Assembly (NCBI RefSeq): GCF_003014495.1 | Contig: NZ_PYGC01000012.1 | Location: 1 to 64,000, forward strand | Length of the DNA: 64,000 nt | Direction: 5' to 3' | DNA from: Prolixibacter denitrificans | Lineage (GTDB): Bacteria > Bacteroidota > Bacteroidia > Bacteroidales > Prolixibacteraceae | Shown here: piece by piece, positions 8,126 through 16,597 of the stretch | Layout of the letters: every line of letters starts with the position of its first letter | Position numbering within the stretch: the stretch's first letter is position 1 | Position numbers and translations under genes: made by a program | Notes under the pieces: model-generated | What the model was told of the DNA's origin: nothing | The model's input: only the letters and a program-made list of their open reading frames with translations | The model's database searches: none

Positions 8126-8680
8126 TTAATCGTTTATTAATTCGTCGTATAAAATTTGTAATCGTTCTCTCAAATAGACCACAGCATAGCGTTTCCGCGA
8201 TATCCAGGTATTGACCGGTTCACCGGTTTCTTGGGAAATTTCTTTGAAAGACTTTCCTTCGAATTCGGTCCACCGGAACACATCCCGCTGTTCGGGTGGA
8301 AGATCTTCCAGTGCATCTTCCAGTTCCTCCCAAACCAACGTCCGGATGTACTCATTCTCGGGCGAATCCTGATCGTCGGCCAGTATGGCTCCGAACTCTT
8401 CCACTACCTGTTCTTCCTCGTCGTCGGAATAGAACTCGGCGAACAGGTCCGGTTGCTTTTTCCGGTAACGGTCGGTAATCCGGTTCCGGGTAACGGTAAA
8501 CAACCATGCTGTCAGTTGTTCGATCGGTTTCATCAACCGGTCGGCTTCAGCTAACTGGTAAAAAACTTCCTGAAGAATATCCTCAGCGTCCTCCGCATTT
8601 TCCACCCGCTTCCGGATGAAACCCGTCAGCCGGCTGCTGTATGATTTGACGATTTCAGATATATTCAGTTTTTGAGCCAC
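8126..8680 (-). CDS. ECF-type RNA polymerase sigma factor
   Basis: The 184-residue protein has sigma region 2 at about residues 8-75 (EDAEDILQEVFYQL, then AWLFTVTRNRITDRYRKK) and region 4 at about 123-175 (LPPEQRDVFRWTEFEGKSFKEI, then the recognition helix around NTWISRKRYAV). An acidic linker of about 40 residues joins them. The only start in frame is GTG at 8680, which suggests low expression. It heads a unit with the small membrane protein behind it and probably controls its own unit and unlinked targets. Confidence 0.9.
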   Translation of the reverse strand: MAQKLNISEIVKSYSSRLTGFIRKRVENAEDAEDILQEVFYQLAEADRLMKPIEQLTAWLFTVTRNRITDRYRKKQPDLFAEFYSDDEEEQVVEEFGAILADDQDSPENEYIRTLVWEELEDALEDLPPEQRDVFRWTEFEGKSFKEISQETGEPVNTWISRKRYAVVYLRERLQILYDELIND

Positions 8681-9230
8681 GCGCGTTGCTTTGTTTTTTA
8701 CTGTTGCTTTCTATTGGGATAGACGGATGAGGAGAATGGATATTTTAACGAAAACGTTTTTTTTCAGGTTACATGTTTCAGGTTTAGCTTTGAGGTTGCT
8801 ATTGTTCCTGTTGTTGGAAAAAGACATCAGACTCCAGACATTAGACCCCGACGCACGGTCGGGATTTCGCTTTGCTCAACCTTAGATGATATAGAGTGGT
8901 CTTTCGATTGTTCATTACGAATTGTTTTCAGTGTGCGCCGGTGCCGTAGGGCCACGATATATCGTGGCTGCACAGACGAGACCTGACCATAGATTTTTGA
9001 CTTGAAAATTACTACTGTTCGGCTTCGATGGTCGTTTTCTCTTCGTGAACTTTGTGGTTAGAGAAAAAAGGTTCCACGTCAAGGGCGCCAAGGTTTTTCG
9101 CAAAGCTCGCAGAGAACCCACGATGGCTATCGGGGCGGCGCTAATCCAGCCTTTGCCGTAACCTCGAAGCGCGATTCTCTCCCGATATTTCGGGACTCAA
9201 TTTTTCACCCTCAATTGGTTTTTCTTCCTG
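8681..9230. other. 550-base gap with small palindromes
   Basis: No credible gene is seen. It holds the hairpin CCCGAC-GCACG-GTCGGG (8847-8863), the 18 bp palindrome at 8951-8968, and phrases common in Bacteroidetes spacers such as CAGACTCCAGACATTAGAC. The end next to 8680 must carry the sigma factor promoter; no clear element was identified. Confidence 0.55.
8946..8968. repeat. Palindromic element, CCACGATATATCGTGG type, copy 2
   Basis: GTAGG precedes GCCACGATATATCGTGGC, a perfect 18 bp palindrome (8951-8968). The same element lies inverted at 3567-3590. Both copies are in gene-free DNA. Confidence 0.65.
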
Positions 9231-9800
9231 TTATGGTTTGATGTCGAAAAGGTTAACGCCGGCCATGGTGAGCAAATGAGCCACCAGGTTGAGAATGGCT
9301 ATCACCGCCAGGGTCGTCATCCAGAAGTGAGGGTTCGATTTCCAGCGCTTATGATACAACCATCCGCTAATGGTGGCAGTGATGATGGCCGTCAACCAGA
9401 CTATGCCAATTTCCGGTTGGTTTTTTCCTATGATAAAGTCGGGAATAGGACGATCCGGATGACTCACTTCCATGTACAGGATATTGAAAATCCAGCTAAA
9501 CACGACGAGGATAATCCCTAGCAGTACGCCGTCAGAGAACGGAGTGAGCGTATGCAGTCGCTTGAAATAGAGGTTTCGCGCCAGGATTAATATCAGTACA
9601 ATGTTGAGAAGGTTGATGAGTGAGTAGTAGGTGACCAGGTCGCCGTTAGCCATGTACGACAAACCATGAATTTCGATGGTTGGGAAAACTTTCCAGAGTT
9701 CACAGGCAGTCACTCCGGCAATCAGGTTCACGATAATGGCTACACCTGTCATAAACAGGAGTTTCTTTCCGATACGAGAATTGGAAAAATGCTTACTCAT
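9231..9800 (-). CDS. Multi-pass membrane protein, unknown function
   Basis: The 189-residue protein starts at ATG 9800. It has about five hydrophobic helices (near residues 14-36, 55-75, 87-112, 130-148 and 158-180) with short, weakly charged loops and no catalytic motif. The family is not recognised. It stands alone, divergent from the LytTR regulator gene at 10017, so the two may share the 216-base regulatory region between them. Confidence 0.7.
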   Translation of the reverse strand: MSKHFSNSRIGKKLLFMTGVAIIVNLIAGVTACELWKVFPTIEIHGLSYMANGDLVTYYSLINLLNIVLILILARNLYFKRLHTLTPFSDGVLLGIILVVFSWIFNILYMEVSHPDRPIPDFIIGKNQPEIGIVWLTAIITATISGWLYHKRWKSNPHFWMTTLAVIAILNLVAHLLTMAGVNLFDIKP

Positions 9801-10016
9801 CCGTTGGTCGTTGTTTGATTAGCAGCCCCTTATTTTGCCCTCATTTCATCATGTTTCAGCGTTTATCCGCTTACCGTAGCTAAAGTTACTTTTTTACCTG
9901 AACAGGAACAAATAATTCCTTTTGTTGATGGACGGTTTAAAAGTGGATTTTTAAACGCTTTCAAAAGCGTTCTCAAAGTCGTATATTTAATTGAATGAGC
10001 CATTTATTACCCTGCT

Positions 10017-10895
10017 ATGCTTGACTACCTGAACAAACCGTATCCGTTTAACGACGATTTTAAGCATAACCTGCGCATCATCCTCGGCATTAGTCTGGTT
10101 GTATTTCTTTTCCTGTTATTGTACAAACCGCTCGATTTGTCGGCTCTCGATCTGTACGACAAAGTATATCTGTTGTTGGGATTTGCTTTGGTGACACTCT
10201 TCTCCTTGGGCATTAACCTGCTGGTGTTACCGGCTGTTTTTCCGGGTATTTTCCTTTCGGGTAAATGGAAACTTAAACATGAGATCCTCTGGAACCTATG
10301 GATGTTGCTGACCATCACGGTAGGTTACTTTTTTTATGCCCGGTTAACCGGTTTGTATGAACTGAACTTTTCCACGCTTATCCGGATTTTGCTGTTCGGG
10401 ATCATTCCCGTGTCGTTGCTCATTGTCATTAACCAAAACCGGCGCCTGAAAATGACCATTCACTCGGTTGACGCTTTCTCTGAGGGGGTGAAGAACTCAG
10501 AGGATGTGATGATTAATTTTCCATCGAAATACAAAAGGGGGAATGCACAGGTGAACGCCCGGGATTTGGTGATGATCCATTCGGCTCAAAACTACATTGA
10601 GATATACTGGAAAGAAGGAGACGAGTTACAGAAGGTGATGGTGCGAAACACGTTGGGAAACGCCATGAAACAGGTGAAGCGATTCCCGCATATCATCCGA
10701 TGCCACCGAACCTGCATTGTGAACATGAAGTATGTAACCCGGATGCGAAGCAGTCAGCATGGGTATCACATCCATTTGGACGGGGTTGCAGATGAGTTGC
10801 ATGTTTCCCGATCGTTTGCTCCGCTTTTCCGCGAAATCTACGGCAAACTCCACGAACCGGAACTTTTCCAGGCCGGTTCATCCCTAAAGCGGTAG
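10017..10895 (+). CDS. Membrane-anchored LytTR-family regulator
   Basis: This 292-residue protein has four N-terminal membrane helices (about residues 20-40, 48-75, 88-108 and 115-137) and a C-terminal LytTR DNA-binding domain (about 185-280), seen in VMIHSAQNYIEIYW, FPHIIRCHRTCIVNMKYV and LHVSRSF. It has no receiver domain, so it senses through its own membrane part rather than by phosphorylation. It lies 121 bases upstream of, and in line with, the radical SAM gene. A short hairpin (AACGCTT-TCAA-AAGCGTT, 9954-9971) precedes it and might be an autoregulatory site. Confidence 0.85.
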   Translation: MLDYLNKPYPFNDDFKHNLRIILGISLVVFLFLLLYKPLDLSALDLYDKVYLLLGFALVTLFSLGINLLVLPAVFPGIFLSGKWKLKHEILWNLWMLLTITVGYFFYARLTGLYELNFSTLIRILLFGIIPVSLLIVINQNRRLKMTIHSVDAFSEGVKNSEDVMINFPSKYKRGNAQVNARDLVMIHSAQNYIEIYWKEGDELQKVMVRNTLGNAMKQVKRFPHIIRCHRTCIVNMKYVTRMRSSQHGYHIHLDGVADELHVSRSFAPLFREIYGKLHEPELFQAGSSLKR

Positions 10896-11016
10896 ACCGG
10901 ACACTTATCCCTGCCATTCGTCCCTGCCCACTTGAAGCCTTTCCCGTTTATCCCTAACTTCACAGAGGTTGGTTTTCGATCTCCTTTTATTTCCCGACAG
11001 GTAATTCCATTATCCA

Positions 11017-12495
11017 ATGAAAGTACTATTAGTCAATCCGCAATGTGCCGACACATTCTGGAGCTTTAAGTATGCGCTCCGGTTTATTTCCCGAAAGGTG
11101 GCCAATCCGCCTTTGGGTTTACTGACGGTTTCAGCCTTGCTACCCGGGGCCTGGGAGAAGCGTGTGGTGGATATGAACGGTACTTCCTTGCGGGAAGACG
11201 ATGTTGGTTGGGCCGATTTGGTATTTATCGGAGCTATGGATATTCAGCGTCATTCGGTGAAACATGTCATCCGGATGTGTCAGAAACAGAATAAGAAAAT
11301 GGTTGCTGGCGGGCCGCTTTTTACCAGCGAACCCGAAGAGTGGGACATGATTGATTTCCTGGTGCTGAACGAAGCTGAAATTACGTTGCCATGGTTTCTG
11401 AACGATTGGGAACAGGGAACTCCAAAGCATTTGTACCAGACTGACGAGTTTCCTTCACTTGCACTTTCGCCGGTTCCCGATTATTACCTTTTGAACCTGA
11501 AGAAATATGCCACGCTGAGTCTGCAGTATTCGCGGGGCTGTCCGTTTGATTGTGAGTTCTGCGACATCACCGCTCTATTTGGACGAAAAGTACGTACCAA
11601 ATCGGCGGAGCAGGTCCTGACAGAACTCGAAAGCCTTTATTCGCTTGGCTACCGGGGTAACATTTTTTTCGTGGATGATAACTTTATTGGGAATAAAGCC
11701 AAGCTGAAGAGAGAACTTCTTCCGAAGCTGATTGCATGGACGAAAGAACGGAATTATCCTTTCCGTTTCAATACCGAAGCAAGTATAAATCTGGCAGATG
11801 ATGAAGAGTTGATGAGCTTAATGGTTCAGGCCGGATTTGAAAGTGTGTTCGTGGGAATTGAAACACCTGAGCAGGAGAGCCTGGCCGGATGTAACAAGAT
11901 GCAGAATACCGCGCGGAACATGGTGGAGGATATCCGGAAAATGCAGCGTTTCGGACTGCAGGTTTCCGGTGGGTTTATTGTCGGTTTCGATCAGGATTCT
12001 CCTTCTGTTTTTCAGCGGCAAATCGAATTCATTCAGCAAAGTGGCATTGTGACGGCCATGGTCGGCTTGTTGAACGCGCAAAAGAAAACCAAACTATATC
12101 AGCGGCTCAAAGATGAGGAGCGCTTGCTGGATGTGAGTTCAGGAAACAATACGGACTTCAGCATGAATTTTATCCCCCGGATGAACCTCGATTTTCTGTT
12201 GGATGGCTACCGTCAGGTGCTGAAGGAAATATACAGTTACAAACCCTATTATCAACGGGTCCGCCACTTTTTGAGGAATTATAAGACAGGGCTGCACACC
12301 CGCCGGAAGATGACTTTTGCCAATGTAAAGGCGTTAATCCGTTCCATGTTTGTTTTGGGTGTGTTGAAACAAGGTCAGTTCTATTATTGGAGGCTCTTTG
12401 TCTGGACCATTTTTCATTGCCCTGAAAATTTCGCGGAGGCAATTACTCTTGCTATCTATGGTTATCATTTCCGCAAGATTTATTCTATCGCGTGA
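11017..12495 (+). CDS. B12-binding-domain radical SAM protein
   Basis: This 492-residue protein has an N-terminal Rossmann-like cobalamin-binding domain (residues 1-135), then a radical SAM core with the 4Fe-4S cluster motif Cys175-x3-Cys179-x2-Cys182 (RGCPFDCEFCD), GG motif-like VSGGFIVGFD, and a C-terminal region resembling DUF4070, as in HpnR/HpnP-related proteins. The cobalamin domain lacks a DxHxxG motif, which is common in this class. A methyl transfer to an unactivated carbon is likely, but the substrate is unknown. The LytTR gene just upstream is a candidate regulator. Confidence 0.88.
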   Translation: MKVLLVNPQCADTFWSFKYALRFISRKVANPPLGLLTVSALLPGAWEKRVVDMNGTSLREDDVGWADLVFIGAMDIQRHSVKHVIRMCQKQNKKMVAGGPLFTSEPEEWDMIDFLVLNEAEITLPWFLNDWEQGTPKHLYQTDEFPSLALSPVPDYYLLNLKKYATLSLQYSRGCPFDCEFCDITALFGRKVRTKSAEQVLTELESLYSLGYRGNIFFVDDNFIGNKAKLKRELLPKLIAWTKERNYPFRFNTEASINLADDEELMSLMVQAGFESVFVGIETPEQESLAGCNKMQNTARNMVEDIRKMQRFGLQVSGGFIVGFDQDSPSVFQRQIEFIQQSGIVTAMVGLLNAQKKTKLYQRLKDEERLLDVSSGNNTDFSMNFIPRMNLDFLLDGYRQVLKEIYSYKPYYQRVRHFLRNYKTGLHTRRKMTFANVKALIRSMFVLGVLKQGQFYYWRLFVWTIFHCPENFAEAITLAIYGYHFRKIYSIA

Positions 12496-12637
12496 CTACA
12501 TCAATCCTTGCTCATTTCCCGTATAAAGCCGCGGGAACGTTAAATACATCTTAAAAATCGGATAGTCTTCGGGAATTTTCGCACTCGCTTTGTTGGTATT
12601 AAGTGAAGACACAAAACAAAAAATAATTCGACAAAAT

Positions 12638-13966
12638 ATGAGTGCAAATATTCCAAGCTACGACGGTAAGCGGTTGGTTATTCTGGGCGGTGGTTTTGCA
12701 GGGCTTACACTTGCGCGGAAACTGGCTAAAAGTAATTTACAGATCGTATTGGTCAACAAGCACAATTATCATCAGTTTCAACCTTTGTTCTATCAGGTGG
12801 CGACAGCGGGTCTGGAACCCAGTGCCATTGCTTTCCCGTTAAGGAAGGTTTTTCAGGACAATCAGAACGTTCATTTTCGCAAAGCGGAAATAGAGAGCGT
12901 TGACTTCGATGAGAAGGTGGTGCATACCAGCGTTGGAACCATTCATTACGATTACCTCGTGAATGCAATGGGAGCCGGAAGTAATTTCTTTGGTAATAAA
13001 GAGATTCAAAAGCGTGCCTGGGGCCTGAAGAGCATACCGGAATCACTGGCATTGCGTAACCACATCCTGATGAACTTTGAGCGGGCTTCCAGCATCGATG
13101 ATGAAAAGAAGCGGCAGGAGTTGCTAACGATTGTGATTGTCGGTGGCGGTCCCACAGGTGTGGAAGTGGCCGGTGCATTGGCCGAAATGCGTAAATGGAT
13201 TATTCCGCGCGACTATCATGAGATTGACCACCGGAAAGTGAAAATTGCGGTGGTAGAGGCTTCCGGTAAATTGCTGGGACACATGACTGAGAAATCGCAC
13301 AAGGCTGCTGAGGATTTTCTGAAGTCGCTGGAAGTCGAAGTGTATAACGGCATTGCCGTGAAATCGTATGACGGCGAAGAGGTGACCTTGTCGAACGGTG
13401 AGAAGTTGCCCTGTAGTACGTTGGTTTGGGCAGCCGGTGTAAAAGGCATGCCGGTGGAAGGTATCCCGGAGGAACTGATTGACAAACGCGATCGCGTGAT
13501 GGTTGATGAGTTTAGCCGGATTAAGGGATTTGAGCATGAATTTGCCATTGGTGACCTGGCTGCGATGGAAACGAAGGATTATCCGCACGGCCATCCGCAG
13601 GTGGCACAGGTGGCTATTCAGCAGGCACGGTTGCTGGCCAAAAACCTTTTACGATTGGAAAAAGGGGAAAAGCTCAAACCCTTCCGCTATAACGATAAGG
13701 GAACCATGGCTACCATTGGCCGCAACAAAGCCGTTGTCGACCTGCCCCAGTTTAGCTTCAAAGGATTCTGGGCATGGCTGGTTTGGATGATTGTCCACCT
13801 GATGTCGATTGTGGGCGTGAAAAACCGGCTCATTATTTTCATCAACTGGGTGTGGAACTACATCTTCTACGACCAGTCGCTGCGGTTGATTATTTCGCCT
13901 GCCAAACGGCCCAAGCACAAAGACGTGCCGGCCGGGCGTCAATTAGAGACATCTTCTTCGAAATAA
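12638..13966 (+). CDS. ndh: Type II NADH dehydrogenase (NDH-2)
   Basis: The 442-residue flavoprotein oxidises NADH and passes electrons to quinone without pumping protons. It shows the FAD Rossmann motif LGGGFAGLTLA near the start, the NADH motif VGGGPTGVEVAGAL near residue 171, the second FAD contact IGDLAAM, and the quinone-site phrase QVAQVAIQQA. A hydrophobic C-terminal helix (around FWAWLVWMIVHLMSIVG) anchors it to the inner membrane. ATG 12638 starts just before the FAD motif and was preferred over a TTG 48 bases upstream. A terminator follows. Confidence 0.92.
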   Translation: MSANIPSYDGKRLVILGGGFAGLTLARKLAKSNLQIVLVNKHNYHQFQPLFYQVATAGLEPSAIAFPLRKVFQDNQNVHFRKAEIESVDFDEKVVHTSVGTIHYDYLVNAMGAGSNFFGNKEIQKRAWGLKSIPESLALRNHILMNFERASSIDDEKKRQELLTIVIVGGGPTGVEVAGALAEMRKWIIPRDYHEIDHRKVKIAVVEASGKLLGHMTEKSHKAAEDFLKSLEVEVYNGIAVKSYDGEEVTLSNGEKLPCSTLVWAAGVKGMPVEGIPEELIDKRDRVMVDEFSRIKGFEHEFAIGDLAAMETKDYPHGHPQVAQVAIQQARLLAKNLLRLEKGEKLKPFRYNDKGTMATIGRNKAVVDLPQFSFKGFWAWLVWMIVHLMSIVGVKNRLIIFINWVWNYIFYDQSLRLIISPAKRPKHKDVPAGRQLETSSSK

Positions 13967-13973
13967 AATAAAT

Positions 13974-13997
13974 TCCCGGGAAACCGGGATTTTTTTT
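13974..13997 (+). terminator. Rho-independent terminator after ndh
   Basis: TCCCGG-GAAA-CCGGGA (13974-13989) is followed by a run of T (13990-13997) and starts seven bases after the ndh stop. The A-rich flank upstream lets it work toward the convergent marC gene as well. Confidence 0.85.
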
Positions 13998-14007
13998 GCC
14001 TTGAATT

Positions 14008-14634
14008 TTAGGATGCACCACCCAGGTGAAAAGCAATCCGGACTCCTTCTGTCACCATGTTGGCCCCGATAATTCCAAGGATTAGTCCCATAATTTTACT
14101 CATCACCACGATGATTTTGTGGCCCACCAGTCGTAAGATGTAATCACTGTACACAAATGCGAGATAGGTGAGAAGAATCATCACACCAAAAATGACAGAC
14201 GTGATGATCATGTGCCAGATGTTGCTTTGCGTGACGTAGTTCATGGCGGTTACGATGGTTCCCGGTCCTGCCAGAATAGGAATCGCCAGTGGCGAGATGG
14301 CCATCCCTTCGTCGATAACAATCTTATCGGAATGATGGATCGTTGATTTTTTGGACTGCAGCATCTCGAAACCGACATAAAAGACCAGAATGCCGCCGGC
14401 AATTTTGAATCCGGGAATCGTTAGGCCAAATGCCATGAAAATGTATTTCCCGATGATGATAAAAGCCAGCACGATGATGAGTGCCGTGAATGTTGCTGAT
14501 TTCGCAATCCGTTTCCGGGTCGGGAAATCGGCCTCGTCCGTCAGGCTGAGGAAAATCGGGATGTTGGTGATGGGATTCATGATGGCAAAAAATCCCATAA
14601 ATACGGTGAGCGAGAAGCTGAGAAGATGATTCAT
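14008..14634 (-). CDS. MarC-family membrane protein
   Basis: The 208-residue protein has six hydrophobic helices and the family phrases FFAIMNPITNIPIFLSLT near the N-terminus and ISPLAIPILAGPGTIVTAM in the middle, both hallmarks of MarC/UPF0056. The role of the family is not settled. ATG 14634 was chosen because the 17 upstream residues are polar and unlike the family. It is convergent with ndh and divergent from the ydcZ-type gene. Confidence 0.88.
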   Translation of the reverse strand: MNHLLSFSLTVFMGFFAIMNPITNIPIFLSLTDEADFPTRKRIAKSATFTALIIVLAFIIIGKYIFMAFGLTIPGFKIAGGILVFYVGFEMLQSKKSTIHHSDKIVIDEGMAISPLAIPILAGPGTIVTAMNYVTQSNIWHMIITSVIFGVMILLTYLAFVYSDYILRLVGHKIIVVMSKIMGLILGIIGANMVTEGVRIAFHLGGAS

Positions 14635-14757
14635 ATTGTTATTTTTAACCGAATAGTTATAGCCATTGAACAATTTATTCTGCATCTGGTTGGTTTAACC
14701 AGCCGTTTTTGATGGTTGAAACATATATTGAAGTATTCAGAAATAATTGCTAAACGA

Positions 14758-15204
14758 ATGAATAAACTGCTGATAATCTTTTTAGTGATGATTGTGGGAA
14801 GCCTGGTTGCCTGGCAGGGAGCCATTAATGCCCAGCTGGGAAAAATGCTGTCGCATCCGTTGCAGGCCGCGTTTATATCCTTTCTTGGAGGAACGCTCGC
14901 GTTGGCTGCTGCTCTGATGTTAATGCAGGTTGGTTTTCCGTCTTTCCAGGTCATCAAAGGTGTCCCGCCATACCTGATGATTGGCGGCTTGCTGGGAGCC
15001 ATATTTGTTACCAGCGTTATCCTGTTCGTCCCGAAAATTGGTGTGGCCAACGTGTTGATAGCCGCAGTGGCCGGGCAGCTTATTCTGTCGCTCATTATCG
15101 ATAACTATGGTTTGCTGGGCGTGCCCAAACAGCATATTTCAGTAAGTCGGATTGCCGGAACGTTGCTGGTAATCGCCGGACTGTATCTGGTGAATCAGAA
15201 GTAG
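14758..15204 (+). CDS. YdcZ/DUF606-family small membrane transporter
   Basis: The 148-residue protein has five membrane helices and the DUF606 pattern GSLVAWQGAINAQLGK at the N-terminus, FISFLGGTLAL in helix 2 and QLILSLIIDNYGLLG near the C-terminus. The family belongs to the DMT superfamily and is thought to export small molecules. ATG 14758 matches the family start better than an ATG 42 bases upstream. Confidence 0.85.
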   Translation: MNKLLIIFLVMIVGSLVAWQGAINAQLGKMLSHPLQAAFISFLGGTLALAAALMLMQVGFPSFQVIKGVPPYLMIGGLLGAIFVTSVILFVPKIGVANVLIAAVAGQLILSLIIDNYGLLGVPKQHISVSRIAGTLLVIAGLYLVNQK

Positions 15205-15302
15205 CCTTGTGTCTTTGGTACATTCGATTCTCTTGTTACGGATAAGTATTTTTCAATGTTCTGAATAGCTTGGTTTCAGCGGGTTTTAAAAGGCCGGAAT
15301 TT

Positions 15303-15354
15303 TATGCTTATAGAATTTTTTTTTCACGGCATAAAAAAAAATTCTATAAGCATA
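15303..15354. repeat. Perfect 22 bp inverted repeat hairpin
   Basis: The left arm (15303-15324) and right arm (15333-15354) are exactly complementary: TATGCTTATAGAA plus nine T, then an 8-base loop CACGGCAT, then nine A and TTCTATAAGCATA. It lies between the convergent ydcZ-type and alr genes. It could terminate both, but an AT-only stem around the loop is unlike the GC-rich terminators elsewhere in the window. A small mobile element or remnant is another possibility. Confidence 0.8.
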
Positions 15355-15436
15355 GGATCCTAATCCTTTGCGCATCGGATTTAATTATTTACTGTTTACC
15401 CGATTTTTTGAACCGAAGCCAGGTTGTGTTTCGGGA

Positions 15437-16594
15437 TTATTCCGCCGGAATTATTTTCCGTTCGATATTCATCGGAAGCCGCGAAAGTACTTCGTAGTTC
15501 AGGGCATTGCTGATATCACTGAAAGCCGAAACATTGATTTCTGCATCACCCTGCCGCCCGATGATGACCACCTGATCGCCTAGTTTCACTTCGGGAATGG
15601 CAGAGATGTCGACCACAACCATATTCATATTCACGATTCCAATTACGTTGCAACTACGGCCCCGAATGAGCACTCGCCCCTTGTTACTTAGCGAACGACT
15701 GTAGCCTGTTGCATAGCCTACCGGAATAAGCGCAGTAAGCGTATCTTGTTGTGCCAGAAAATGGTTGCCATATCCAACGAATTCTCCCGTCTTAATTAGT
15801 TTGATGGACATGACTTTGCTTTCCCAGCCCAAAATCCGGTGCAAAGGGTCGGTCCGGTTTTTTTTGTGATTGATATAATGAATAAAGGTTTCGGCACTCG
15901 ACCAGAAGCCGTACTGCATAATACCGATACGAACCAAATCGAGGCGGGCGTTTGGATAAACGAAGGCAGCAGCGGAATTGGCCACATGACGATATGTGGG
16001 AGTAATTTCATTCTTTTCCAGGATGGCATTCATCTGCCGGTAACGTTTCAACTGCTTTTGTATGCGAACGTGGTTGGAAACGCTTTCCGCACCAGCGAGA
16101 TGGGTACAGAAACCTCGCACCTGGAAATGCTCCGGCTGCATTTTTATTACGTCGATGGCCTCTATCAGCTCATTCATGTTCAGTCCGGTTCGGTTCATGC
16201 CGGTTTCTACCTCCAAGTGAATCTTGGCTGGTTTATTCAGTTCGCGGGCTTCTTCCAGCGCTAACTCCAATCGTTCCAGATTGAAAACAAAAAATTCAAA
16301 ATTCTTTTCAATTGCTTCACGCAGATGTTCAGGGGCAATGTACCCCATTATGACAACAGTGCTTTTCTTCGTCAGGCTGCGGCAAACCCGTTGAGCTTCG
16401 TCGAAATTGAAGAAAGAGAAATGGTTGATACCGGCCTTTTCGAGCATGGGAACCATTTGCTCGATGCCATGACCATACGCATTGGCTTTAACAACCGATG
16501 AAATCTTGACGTTTTTACCCAGCTTTTTCTTTAAAAACTGGATATTGTTAATGAGGGCGCTTTCTTTTAGCGTAATGACAGAGGTTTCCTGCAT
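15437..16594 (-). CDS. alr: Alanine racemase, PLP-dependent
   Basis: This 385-residue stand-alone racemase interconverts L- and D-alanine. The PLP lysine is Lys36 in VVKANAYGHG, the second catalytic Tyr lies in GEFVGYGN, and the C-terminal beta domain has GRVLIRGRSCNVIG. The usual CMD motif before the second PLP contact reads NMNMVVVD. It begins three bases after the M20 peptidase gene, so the two form one operon. Many Bacteroidetes carry a MurF-Alr fusion, so this could be a second racemase, perhaps with wider specificity; that is inference. Confidence 0.9.
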   Translation of the reverse strand: MQETSVITLKESALINNIQFLKKKLGKNVKISSVVKANAYGHGIEQMVPMLEKAGINHFSFFNFDEAQRVCRSLTKKSTVVIMGYIAPEHLREAIEKNFEFFVFNLERLELALEEARELNKPAKIHLEVETGMNRTGLNMNELIEAIDVIKMQPEHFQVRGFCTHLAGAESVSNHVRIQKQLKRYRQMNAILEKNEITPTYRHVANSAAAFVYPNARLDLVRIGIMQYGFWSSAETFIHYINHKKNRTDPLHRILGWESKVMSIKLIKTGEFVGYGNHFLAQQDTLTALIPVGYATGYSRSLSNKGRVLIRGRSCNVIGIVNMNMVVVDISAIPEVKLGDQVVIIGRQGDAEINVSAFSDISNALNYEVLSRLPMNIERKIIPAE

Positions 16595-16597
16595 GAA

